This document shows positions 30,632 through 42,193 of a stretch of 64,000 nucleotides of DNA, in pieces. The stretch spans positions 1,054,001 to 1,118,000 of the forward strand of contig JAGYVD010000010.1 in the NCBI GenBank assembly GCA_021209875.1, written 5' to 3'. Below the pieces are notes generated by a model, which saw only the letters and a list, made by a program, of their open reading frames with translations, was not told the origin of the DNA and did not search any database. The translations under genes were made by a program, and so were the position numbers. Numbering within the stretch: position 1 is the stretch's first letter; each line of letters begins with the position of its first letter. Source of the DNA: Rosellinia necatrix (lineage: Eukaryota > Ascomycota > Sordariomycetes > Xylariales > Xylariaceae).

Positions 30632-33150
30632 ATGCCCATCATGGAAAGCCAGGGTTTATGGGACCGGTTGTTTGCTGGGGGGAGCGCTGCCACCACCAGC
30701 GCCAGCACCACAGCGACCAGCACCCCCAGCACTCCCAGCACTCAGCCAGGCCGCTCCACCCACTGGCCCGAGTCCAACCCGTCGTCACCTCTCAGCAGCC
30801 GTCGCGGGACCAACCAGGCGACCAAGGCCGTGTCCAAGTCCAAGTCCCAGGCCCCAGAGACGACGGGCCAAAATAACCTTCCTAACCACCACACCATCCA
30901 TAATAATAATATTTCCCGTCCCTCTTCTACCACCTCGCTCTCCGCCTCCCGTCCCGCCGCAGCCGTCGTCGGTGTCGCTGTCGCTTCGACTGCCGTTCCC
31001 ACGCCCGCGTCTTCGCACTCTCTTTCCTCCCCTTCTCCTTCGCCACAGCCGACCACGCCTGTCGACCCCATCGGCCTGACGGATCGCATCGACAACTCCT
31101 CCTTGTTCCCGTCGTCCAAGGCCATCCGCATCCCCGGCCCACCCAACGCCTGCAACCCCAACTCCGCATCGGTCGACCCTGCCCACCAGTCCGAGCTTGA
31201 CTTCCTGTGCCCCGACAACGACGACGACGCTTGGTTCGCCGACTGCATCAACGTCGATATGACTACCGGCCCCGCGCTGGACTCGGCCGTCGGCCGTAGT
31301 CGCCAGGACTCGTTCGTCAGCACCGGCGCCAAGCCCATCTCCATGATCAACCCCAACCGCGATCATGCGAATCGGGGCCGCCGCGAGAGCCTCGCCGGCA
31401 GCCTGATGAATGGCATGAGCTGGGGTGGCCTTTCCGTTGGAAGTTTCATTAGAGATGAGTAAGTCCTTCCCCAGCTGTCAAACCCACGTACGGCCTTTGC
31501 ATGTGAAGACGGCGCCGTTTACTCCCCAAGGGGGGAAGACGTCTAAGACATGTATTGAAGCCTAAGACATTCGTTCGTCCCCGGTGGTAAGTGTGTGCTC
31601 CTAGTCCATTGAAGCTAATGACGGGTCTCACGATAGCCTTGCGATGACTGGTACCTCGCCATTCGCTGGCGCTGCCCAATCGCCTTCGTTTCATTCTAAT
31701 TCGTATATCCCGAAGATGGAAGCCGAGTATTTGCGCGACTTTGTGTGTTGCGATCTTAAGCTAGAGACGATGCATGACCTCCTGCGCCACTATGAGACGG
31801 TCCATACTGGGGCAAATAGCCAGGGCAATCGCAATGGCAACGGCGTTCGCATGCCTCACAGGCTCTCCGTCAGTAGCAGGCCTTCTATATCTATGAGCTC
31901 TAGTCGCCCGGACGTGCAGGGCTTTCAGAACCAAGGCCAAATGAACTTTGGCCAACAGAACCGGATTGGGGGTTCCAACGGCGTTTCCGGCATGGGCTTC
32001 GGTAACCTCCACGGGGTTAGGCAATCGATGGGTATGGACTCCAGTAAGCAAGCCCACCTGAGTAGCATGCAATCCAACGATGAGATGGACACCGTAGGTG
32101 ACATGGAGATGGATGATGCCGTCGGAATGATGGAAATGGACGATAGCAGCCACCGAACAATCCAGCAGACCCGCCAGATGTTTGGGCAGCAGAGACCTCA
32201 ACTGCAGCTGAACAGCTCAGGCCTGCCGCAGGCCTTGCGAACTTCACAGCCCCCGACCCCTGGAGCCTCCGGCTTCGGCTACCAGAATAACCCTACGGTG
32301 TCATCTGTCAACACACCAACGCTCACAACCAACCAATCTGGTATGGGTGGTGGTGTGCCGGATAGCCTGATCGACGGTTCTTCTCTCGACTTTATGGATC
32401 TCAACAGCGCGGTTGGGAATCTGAACACTTCGACCTTGTCGGAGTATTTTATCCAGGACCCTGCGAAGAGGCTGTATAGCCCGAACGGCACGGCCAACCA
32501 GCAACGGGCGCTTCAGCAGCAAATGGCGCAGTTTGGCCTAGATCAGAATCAATTTCCCAACATCAATGACCCTACCCACTTGGCTGCATTGCAGAGGGCG
32601 ATTGCGAATCCCGAGACATTCACAATGCCACCAGAGGAAGATAAGCCGTTCAAATGCCCGGTCATTGGATGCGAGAAGGCGTATAAAAACCAGAATGGCC
32701 TGAAGTAAGCTTTAAAACCTTGCCGTGTTTTGGCCCGACCGCGGGATTATGTCGCTAACCGCCTATGCAGGTACCACAAACAGCACGGCCACCAGAACCA
32801 ACAGCTTCATGAGAATGGGGACGGCACCTTTTCCATCGTCAACCCGGAGACGTCCGCACCTTATCCAGGTGAGATGGGGATGGAGAAGGAGAAGCCTCAT
32901 AAGTGCGAGTACTGTCACAAACGGTATAAAAACCTTAACGGCTTGAAATACGTAAGAACTTGGGGACCCCGACGGGCACTTACATGACGCGTCAGGCTAA
33001 CCTTATGCACAGCACAAACAACATTCGTCAGCTTGTGAGATCCAGGCCCAGGCGGCGAGCATCCGAGCGAACCTGTCAAATAACCAGATGGCCTTCAACA
33101 TGAACTTGACCCACGGGCTGCCTGGTATTGGTGAAGAGATGCAGATGTGA
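30632..33150 (+). CDS. SFP1: SFP1-like split zinc-finger transcriptional regulator
   Basis: Four exons: 30632-31458, 31637-32704, 32771-32951 and 33013-33150, with introns of 178, 66 and 61 bp. The product is 737 residues. The N-terminus is Ser/Thr/Pro-rich (start MPIMESQGLWDRLFAG). Exon 2 begins DLAMTGTSPF and carries an atypical first finger (VCCDLKLETMHDLLRHYETVH), as in Sfp1, then Gln/Asn-rich DNA-distal sequence and a Met/Asp-rich acidic patch. The paired C-terminal fingers read FKCPVIGCEKAYKNQNGLK/YHKQHGH and HKCEYCHKRYKNLNGLKY/HKQHSSAC; each is interrupted by an intron at LK or KY. This arrangement is characteristic of Sfp1, the nutrient- and TOR-responsive activator of ribosomal protein and ribosome biogenesis genes in yeast; the role here is inferred. 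Initiation at the second Met (30641) is possible. Confidence 0.9.
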
Positions 33151-35619
33151 AGCAATCCGTCTTCTCATTAACCCCAATCAAGTTTCGCAATTGCACCAGA
33201 GACATATTCGGCAACGTGTACGGCGGCCTTCGACAAGCACATTATCGAGCGCCAACGCAACATGGCAAAAACTTACTGATTATTCTCCGCGAAGTGACAT
33301 CGGTTCATTCTCTCGGAACCACATTGGGTCCTATCTTCACTCTAGATCTTGCTCGTTTCGACTGTACACCATAGAATTTCCCCCATAGACTGGATACCCC
33401 TTTCTCTGTCTTTTTCCTTTTTACGCTCTCAGTTCTGGGTTCGGAAAAGTTCGCATGTCCCATTCCAGGCGTTTGTTCTTTTCAGCATGACGGTCTGCTT
33501 ATGAAACTAGCTCTTGACCTCCACCCTTCGATTTGGAACTACTGACTTTGTCGTCGCCATTTCCTGAGGCAGAGCTACGATTTATGACCATACAATGATG
33601 GATAGTTGCAAATGCTCATCCAAACCATCTGTACTAAATCAATCAGAAAAAAAAAAAGAAAAACGAAGAACGGCATAGATAAAAGAGTGGATGCTGGATA
33701 TGGAACGGAACAAGACGGGTGACGTCAAAATGGATATAGCGATGCGGTTGCTTTTCGACTACTTGTCACGACACCCCAAATATTCCCTCCAATAGACTGC
33801 GGGCTTGCTCCTCTGAAAAGAGTGTCCCAAATGCCCCACGGCTCGTTGATATTGAAACTATAAAAGAAAAAAAAAAAAAAAAAAAGAACGCTTTTCGAAT
33901 ACGTCTCTGCCCTCTCAGCATTAGACTCGAGTTTATCGCCGTCTCGCGGCTACTTGCTCGCAAAAGCCTGTATGGGGCTTGGGCATTGATACTCAAGTTT
34001 GCCTTTGATGTCGAGACAGCCAAATTTCTTCTTGTCAGGCTTCGGTATTCGTCGGCGATCAGGCTGTGGTTGTTTATCAGTGCATATAGGGGGGGAGGGA
34101 AGGGGGGACGAGGTACTGTATCAGGGCTGATGAAGCCATTTGGATCTGCCTCTCTCACATTGAACCGGCGTGCAAACGTGCATAATCAACATGGGACGGG
34201 AATCTCGACAGTGTTGAGTTGACACCTTCCCCATGGGTTCATATCTTCGGACATCTCATCCCCCTTCTAGATCAGCATGTCGTTGTATTGCATCTGATCG
34301 ATCTCCTATTCTTAGTATAAGTGCTAGCGAATAGAAAATTCTCCATAACAGTCAGACGGCATCAGGAGTCGAAAAAAAAACCTAGAATTGCCCGTTTAGT
34401 AAACAAACGAGTATAGTAGAGGTGTCGTCAACTTTTAGAGGTCAACTTTCCTGTTGTCCCATGACTCAAAGAGTTGTATGAGGTGACCGTAGACAGATAT
34501 CAGCATTAGTCTTCTTATTCTTGCTGTGCAAAGCATGATTTTAGATCCCCGGCTTGGCCTGGCCTCACGTCTCTCAACGATTTCAATGCGAAAGCATCTT
34601 TACTACTCGTATATTTAGGGAGGAATCGAAATAATACCAACGAGGTAGATACCACATGGAGAGTGTCTTCTCATCCATCGTAAGTTTCGGCGCCGTTGCC
34701 TCTACTATACAAACGTCACGTGTTGATGTTGATTGTCTTACGCTTTAAGAGGTCTTGTTTGTTGCATGCAATGCCAGTGATATTTGTGCCCGGAGTTGTG
34801 TAACAGCGCGTATTGCCCGGTCTATGGGTTTCGTTGCGTTCTCCAATCTATGCTTGCTCGCCTCATTCTTGCAACAGAAAAGGGGGGGGCGGCCGAGGGT
34901 GGCATTTGAGATTAGCCAGCAGGGCAGACGGAGCTAATAGACCGTATTGCTCTTGGAAGATTTTAAGACCCTGTTTATTCACATACCTAGAAGAAGTACT
35001 GTGTGATGAATTGCTATACATGACATGACTTTCTTAGTATTAGTACTTATTGTTACTCATCATTCCCTCATATAAGCTGTATGTATAATCGATCCGATTT
35101 GGGGGGCCTGGGTAGGCAACATATTTATGCAGTTTACGAACATCAAGCTGGGGTTCGTGAGTCGCATGATTCATCATTCCACTACCAACTGGTAGCAGTA
35201 TCATCTTGGTCAACGCTGTGTTATAGTACAGTGGCAACAATACCTTGACCTGGGTATGTGTATAGCCGGTTCATAGCAAGATACCCAACGTAGCCTTGGC
35301 GTAATCATCCCGAGTCCATTATCACCTTAACGCCAGGACCATGAACAGACCCCGCCTATCTATAGACCACAGACGATAGCGAACACTCAAAGTGCGCACT
35401 AAATTTATAGTTTAGCCTCGTATGCCTAATGGCTCATCTTATCCCGCAAAGTCCAGATAACGCCGGCCTAGAGCCAAAACAAAAGGACTCCCTTCCCATC
35501 ATTGCTAGTCATAAGAGATCCCGGGTACGGTGTACAAACCGCAGTTACACAATGTTATCCCGACCTACGGGAACTTGATTGATCCCTCCCCTCTCATCAA
35601 GTGGCCATCATGAGGGTGC
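33151..35619. other. Convergent 3' region, no gene seen
   Basis: About 2.5 kb between the stops of the SFP1-like gene and the minus-strand kelch-BTB gene. It contains A runs (33647-33662, 33867-33884, 34373-34380) and a T-rich 3' UTR-like part after 33385. Frames such as 33,766-34,158 (-) depend on the poly-A/T run and are not believed. Confidence 0.55.
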
Positions 35620-38006
35620 TTAGGCCAGGTCCATACCTTCAGAATCATCGTCCACATCAGAAGGTAGTGCCTGGGCTCGATCACTACTCATGCTATCTTT
35701 CCGGGGGATCCAGTTCTCGTTTCGGCTGCGGTAGCTGTCCACGTAATCAAGTTCCTCACCGGCTATGACTCTGCCTTCCATATCGATCTCTTGTGATAGT
35801 TCGACTAAAGCAGTACGGGGAAGCCTTAGAAAGCCTTGTGTACGAACAATACGACCCCAATGTGTTAAGCAGAACGTGGCCGCTCTCTTGCGCAGCCAAT
35901 CTTCGTTTGCCTGGCCAGCACAATACCAGATAATGCAGGCGTGATCAACATCAAGCTCCTTTGACAATCGATTCACACAGACAAGTCTAAGGTGTGGAAT
36001 ATTGTAAATGTTAGACATCACCAGGAGCCCGGCTACATCAGAGAGATCCGTAACCCCATCGTTGGCGTGAATACTATCTGTATACAGATAGCAAAGGAAG
36101 GCTTTGACGACTGAATACGGCTCTGGGATATGCATCTTCTTGGTATGGAACTCAGCCATCTGTGCGCTATAAAGACGCGCGAAATGCGGCCAACGAGCCT
36201 GGAGGATAAGTTTGTGCACATGAATGGGTGGCGATGTCGGAGCATCTGGCGCGAGCCAATTCTGATCGTCTGGCACCTCCCCGGCACGAATAAGGCCTGA
36301 CGTCATCATATCATCGTCCTCGTAATCGCTAGCCAGGGCAGTAATGATAAAATCGGTACCACTACCTGTCTCTGGGGGCAGGTTGAAGAGTCTAGCAAGA
36401 TCATGACCTAACCCCTTTGATGGTTGCTCTTGTACCCGGGTCTGGGATATAGGACGAGAGAGGCCGGATCGAGATTCTGAGACCAGGTTATTTCCGAGAA
36501 AGCCGTAGCGTCTTAGATCGATCTGCATAATGTCGCTCAAGTACTCCTCGAACCCGTTTGGACCCATATCGTTGACCGAGTCAGTTGGGCATCCAAGCAG
36601 CCATGCCTTTGTCCCATCCTCGTTCATGGTACAATAGTGCCAGCGGAAGCCTGACTTAAATATCTCGCGACCTTCTGCTAGCTTTTGCCATCGGAGAGAA
36701 GCTAGGTCTAGGGCCGATAGAGAGCATTCCTTCGAGGGGATTGTGGCAGCTGGTGTGACGAAATCAAGCAGCGTACCTGAAGAGTAAATATGGAAGTGCG
36801 TTCCGGGTACTTGGGAGGGCACATTAACCCCAGAAACAAACTTCAAAGACGATACTGCACCCGGCGCCATGGGAGCGTATGTTTTGAGTTGGAACGAGGG
36901 CGTGTTGACTTGGGCTGTCCGTGAATTGGCGGCATATCCAGAAGCGCCTATGACGGGAGCAGTACTCAGAGAATACGGGTGGCGGGATGGGTCAGTCGCG
37001 CGGCTCATTACTGCGTGTCTGTCGGAGGCCGAGCCGATGTGAGGTGGTGAATCGAAAGCAGGGCTTCCCTTAAGATCAAGCCACCAGAGTTCGCTAACCT
37101 TGTCCATGTCTCCGCTAAGACCTCCAAACACCCAGACCCGGTCGGCCCTGCAATGATTAGCATGTGGTGTGTCATGTGAAAGGTGGTGGTACACACCATA
37201 TATATGCCGAGTGGTCAAACCGTGGGACAAAACGCCAGGATCTAGACCAAGTATACGTCTTTAGATCCAGGTAACAGATATCGTCCAGAACATAGCTGTC
37301 ATGTCCCGTGATCCCGCCTATAATAAACAGCTTGTCTTCGTGGAGCACGGCCGCATGTCTCGCTCGGCCTTTGGGGAGAGGGCCGGTGACTTGAGGTTGT
37401 GTCCAATGTGCTGAGTTCAGATCGAAGATGATAAGGTCGGACAAGTATGTACGGTGCTCATTTTCGCCACCGAAAACAAGGAGCTTATCCCCTTGATACA
37501 ATGTGGCCGTATGCCCTGCAAACCAAGTAGTGAGCTTACGGTGTCCTGAGTAGGGTATACCAGGAGCACATACCCATTCTAACACCAGGAATATCCCCAT
37601 AGTTGTCCACCAAACTCCATTGATGACTGGCGAGATCTAGCTTGAGGACGTGGTTGTAGACCTCATCGGTGTACTGGTCGAATCCTCCAAAGGCATAGAT
37701 CTGGTCATTGCCGCAATAAGTAACCGAGGCATTGACAAGACACGCTGGTCTTTGGCCAAGAGTCCGTGTGACCCTGGGCCGATACCCATCCATCATAGCC
37801 CGATTCTTCAGAGGTGAGTTGGGCATCACAAAGGTGTTGCTGGAGGAGGCAGCAGACGCGGGGGTCGACAGAACATTTGAAGTCGACGAGGGGACGACGG
37901 AGGCTGCAGAAGCGGTACCCGAGGACGATTGTGGGGTGTTGATCGGGCCAGCCGGGCCACCGAATAGGGATTGCGTGGAGGAAGATGGCGTCGAGGGGTG
38001 CGCCAT
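35620..38006 (-). CDS. Kelch-repeat and BTB protein of the Ral2/LZTR1 type
   Basis: Three exons on the minus strand: 38006-37574, 37515-37197 and 37147-35620, with introns of 58 and 49 bp. The product is 759 residues. A Ser/Thr-rich N-terminus (about 70 residues) leads into kelch blades: IYAFGGFDQYTDEVYNHVLKLDL, GHTATLYQGDKLLVFGGENEHRTYLSD (restored by splicing), KLFIIGGITGHDSYVLDD and DRVWVFGGLSGDMDKVSELWWLDL. A BTB domain follows at about 520-690: IHVHKLILQARWPHFARLY, HIPEPYSVVKAFLCYLYTD and HLRLVCVNRLSKELDVDHACIIWYCAGQA. Kelch plus BTB in this order is shared with fission yeast Ral2 and human LZTR1, which act on Ras signalling, the latter as a CUL3 adaptor. Ras regulation here is therefore a reasonable inference, not shown by the sequence. 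Confidence 0.9.
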
Positions 38007-39094
38007 TGTCGGCTCGTATGTGCCCGAGGCTCTTTCGCAAGTCTCTTTCGCGGGTCTCTTTCGTAGGTCTCTTTTGCAATGCCGTCTGCCCGCCCGCTAT
38101 GCCAACATCACATGCACGGGGGCGTGGATGCGAGTGCGTAGATGTGATGTGATGCGATGCGGTGTGAGTGGGTGAGTGCCTGTGAATCCCTGAGCTGACA
38201 ACCACAGGACGGAATTGCTATTCTTGTCAGCCGTGGAGTCGCGGCCCCTCGTCAGTGGGTAAAAAGACGAGTGTCTGGCACACAGCAGGAACTTTCCGGT
38301 CTTGGTGGGCGGTAGCCTGGGAGGGATAATTGGAGGGACGTGAGCTGTCTAGGTAGGTGTTTGTGGCAGTGCAGGGAGGCAGGGCCGCTGTAGCTGAAAG
38401 TTGAGGATGAAGTGTAGTAGGTAGTGCTTGGCAGCCATGACTAGAATCGAAGAATGGGGGGTAGTCATTATTTCGTGCTGCTTGATTCATCTGTCGGGGC
38501 GCTAGGGAAATGAGGCTAATGCAGCAGTGTGGGTACCACATTACCTGCCTTGACACGGACCCAGCTGCCGAGCACCTAATGGTGGGGTGTCGGGAAGGAG
38601 AAAGGTAATGGATGCTGTTGCCGTATCAACGCCCCACAGGCAAAGTCAATAAAAGGTCTCCCATCATGAACTGAATTATAGAGTTTTTCTCTTCCTTTTT
38701 TCCATCAAGCACTCACAGATCTCTTCCGTTCCCCTACCAAACCCCCTTCACACCCATACCTATAGCTGCTATAGCTATCTCCAAGCCTCTTGCAAACAAT
38801 CCTTCCGAGTCCACTAGATCTCATCGCTACTACGGCCATTTGATCGCCCCTCCGACTCTGAGCCTTGCTCCCAACGGGCACACTTCGACCTATCGAGCAT
38901 CACAACGACAGCAGATACTAACCAAATAACATTCCAGGAACCATTAACTTGAGTCTCTTGGAGCTCGTTCGATTCATCGGAGCTCTTCCTCAAATCATTA
39001 CTCCCTCTAGGCATTCACTAAGACCTCGACGGAGCTCAACAATTCCACCCCCCAATACTGTACTGGTCAGCCATACATCACATTAGTAGACACC
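38007..39094. other. Divergent promoter region between kelch-BTB gene and CDC20
   Basis: About 1.1 kb. The CDC20-proximal part (38,680-39,090) is pyrimidine-rich (CCTCT, CTTCC words), typical of fungal 5' UTRs. No supported gene; small frames on the minus strand lack features. Confidence 0.55.
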
Positions 39095-40956
39095 ATGGCT
39101 TCAGCTGCAGTATCGACACCTATCAAGTCCCACAAGGGCCTCTTCTCATCCCGTGTTGCTGGCGGCCGAATGCCCCTTACACCGTCGCCCCGTCAACGCA
39201 CAGCAAATACTACGGCGGCTGTGAACTCATCACCCTATACACCTGAGAAGCACCACGATGTAGCCCGCCCTACCAAGTCAGTGTACGGGGGCAATCTGTC
39301 ATCACACTTTGCCAAGGCCGCTTCGAAGTCTTCTCATCGCGACTCACCCAAGTCTAATATTGCTCGCTGCGTGTCAACCCCACGCAAGGCACTTGAGCTG
39401 GGAGTATCGGACTTCACTCTCGTCGGCACAGGAAATACCAAGACCCCTGTTAGCACAAAGACCAAGAAAGCTCCGCTACGACAGAAGTCAAACAAGACGA
39501 CGTTAACTTATGCCGCCGACCGATTTATTCCCAATCGGAGTAACAGCTCCGCGATTGCCAACGTTGGCTCAGGCAAGCTGGATGTTCAAGACAGGTCGCG
39601 GTCAAAGACCAGCAGCATCAGCGAGCCATCTTCTATTCTATCCTCGGCAACCGATGCCGCCATCGCCTCCCTAGAAGGACTAAGCCTTGATGATGATGAA
39701 GAGGCTGCCACCTACTCACGTCCATCACCAAACACGGTTGCTTACCAGGATTCTCTAGCTAGCGCTTGCGGCGTGAACCTGAACACCAGAATTCTTCAAT
39801 TCAAGCCCGCCCCGCCAGAGTCTTCCAAGCCCATTGATCTTCGTCAGCAGTACAACCGACCCTTGAAGTCGGCCAACGCTAGCTCTGCCCAGTTCAGACG
39901 CCGCATTGCAACAGCACCTGAGCGTGTGCTTGATGCTCCCGGACTGATCGATGATTACTACCTAAACTTACTTGACTGGAGCTCGGGTAACCAGGTCGCC
40001 ATCGGCTTAGAACGAAACGTTTACGTCTGGTCGGCCGATGAAGGCTCGGTCAGCTGCCTCTTGGAGACGAACCCCGACACATACGTCAGCAGCGTTAAGT
40101 GGTCCGACGACGGGGCATATGTCGGCGTTGGTCTCGGCACCGGCGAGGTCCAGATCTGGGATGTGGCGGAGGGTGCCAAGATCCGGAGCATGTTCGGACA
40201 CGATAGCCGCGTCGGCGTGATGGGCTGGAACAAGCACCTCCTGTCCACTGGAGCCCGCAGTGGCCTAGTCTACAACCACGATGTTCGCATTGCCGAGCAC
40301 AAGGTTGCCGAACTTGTCTCCCATACCTCCGAGGTGTGTGGCCTTGAATGGCGATCCGATGGTGCCCAGCTCGCTACTGGCGGCAATGATAACCTCGTGT
40401 CGATCTGGGACGCCCGTTCACTGGCAGTTCCCAAATTCACAAAGACCAACCACAAGGCCGCCGTCAAGGCACTTGCCTGGTGCCCTTGGAACATGAACCT
40501 GCTCGCCACCGGCGGTGGTTCGTACGATCGCTACATCCACTTCTGGAACACCACTTCGGGCGCCCGCGTTAACAGCATCGACACTGGTTCCCAGGTTACC
40601 AGCCTTCGCTGGAGCACTAACTACCGTGAGATTGTCAGCTCAAGTGGCTTCCCCGATAACTCTCTGAGCATCTGGAGCTACCCTACCCTTGTTCGCAACG
40701 TCGAAATCCCTGCCCATGAGAGCCGTGTTCTCCACAGCTGTCTCAGCCCCGATGGACAAATGCTCGCAACCGCAGGTAAGTCCATCCAGAATTGGTACGA
40801 ATGAGTAAGACAGGCTAGCTAACATGTTCGATAGCTGCGGACGAGAGTTTGAAGTTCTGGAAGATCTTCGAGAAGAAGGCCGGCTCTGCTAGCGGCATCG
40901 GCGCGAGCGCCTCGTCGGCGAAAGCCCAGATGGCCAAGCAAATGACGATCCGATAA
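39095..40956 (+). CDS. CDC20: Cdc20/Slp1-type WD40 activator of the anaphase-promoting complex
   Basis: Two exons: 39095-40775 and 40835-40956, intron 59 bp. The product is 600 residues. The N-terminal 290 residues are Ser/Lys-rich and carry the C-box DRFIPNR at about 142-148, which docks APC/C. The family-specific PERVLDAPGLIDDYYLNLLDWSS opens a seven-blade WD40 propeller (about 290-590) with repeats such as VYVWSADEGSV, VQIWDVAEGAKI, LVSIWDARS and LSIWSYP. The second exon supplies AADESLKFWKIFEKK and the terminal MTIR, the IR tail that contacts Cdc27. Cdc20 presents securin and mitotic cyclins to APC/C and is the target of the spindle checkpoint. DDYYLNLLDWSS and the absence of a visible Cdh1-type N-terminus favour Cdc20 over Cdh1. 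No KEN box was seen in the part I checked. Confidence 0.95.
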
Positions 40957-42193
40957 AGCGACTCGCCGTCGTGGTGGCCTCAAAAGCTACGAACATCAAC
41001 AGTAGGTATACAGTTTCGTTCTGGCATTGTCTGGTACCGGCGGTTTGAGGTGACTTTAGCGCGGCGTTGGGGATTCTTTCGGCAAAATTATGATATCCCC
41101 CACGATCGAGATTCGGTCACGAGCTACGACACACAAAACAGGCCGACAGGGAGGTTCTCGCGCGGATCATTGACTGAAATTTGTACTATTATTATACCAA
41201 AGAGGGGGCTGGATGGCGTTGCATTGTGTTCAGAAGGGAGTGGGAGTCATTGTGGACATAGTCTTTGAGTTTCGTGTTTTGTGTTTTCCTCTAGATAGAT
41301 AGCCAATACCAATGTCAATATGATATGGTGGACTAACTATAATAACTACCTCGGCCTACACGTGCAGCAGCAAGTGTACAAGTGCGCAAGTGTTGGACTT
41401 GTGGGGAGTTGTGGTGTGTTGCATCCGTTTGCGGGATCAGAAGGACCCATTGATGTGAGCCTATTGCCGGTGCTATAGAAGCGCTAGCCTCAATATGTAC
41501 TAGTGGTTTCCTTATCGTCCAGGGTACATTAGGTATCACTGTAAACATACTAGCCCTTTTATTAGCTAAGCAGCCGGGTGACGCTATGGAGCATTTCCTT
41601 TGGAATTGACAGGATCTAACGGAACTTGACCCCAACACCACACCACCTACCACACCTATTGTACCTCTCAGGCTCTACTACTTACCTAGACCTAAAATAC
41701 ACCAGCGTTGTCGCAAACAGCACCGCAACACACAACATCCACGAACAATCACATACAGGGAACCGCATCGTAGAGGCAATAAGAAACTAAGCAAGCCTGT
41801 TGTTTGTTCCTCGCAAGACGAAGGCGGTACGAGGGGAGGATTTGGGTTGAAGTCACCCGACGGACGAGCGGATTGCACCATCCGCACGTTCGCATACTGC
41901 CCGCTGGCTATCTCAAGCTGCTCCGGCATCTGCTTCCTTCTTGCGCACCAACGCGTCCCAGCTACGTGTTCTATGGATACGAGCCCGCCGAAGCCGCCTC
42001 ACGCTTCCTTGACCCGCTAGGTCCGCGATACCGGGAACGGGATTAGAGACAGGAACACAGATCACCAAACATCGATGGGATATACGTAGCCGCTTGTTTC
42101 ATCTAGCCACACATCAGTGCATCTCTCATTGCCACACGCCATCCGCCCCCAGAGCAACTTCAGCATCTATCGGTCAACGTCACTTCGATCAAG
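40957..42193. other. Intergenic: CDC20 3' side and TOA1 upstream region
   Basis: About 1.2 kb. Between 41,780 and 42,046 frames on both strands show some third-position GC bias (plus-strand segment ending YEPAEAASRFLDPLGPRYRE, minus-strand MPEQLEIASGQYANV). I recognise neither and both lack a convincing start with context, so no CDS is called. A pyrimidine-rich TOA1 leader occupies about 42,085-42,193. Confidence 0.45.

Noticed and set aside
33766..34158. Minus-strand frame with a phenylalanine run
   Set aside because: The hydrophobic segment is a translated poly-A/T run in a 3' region.
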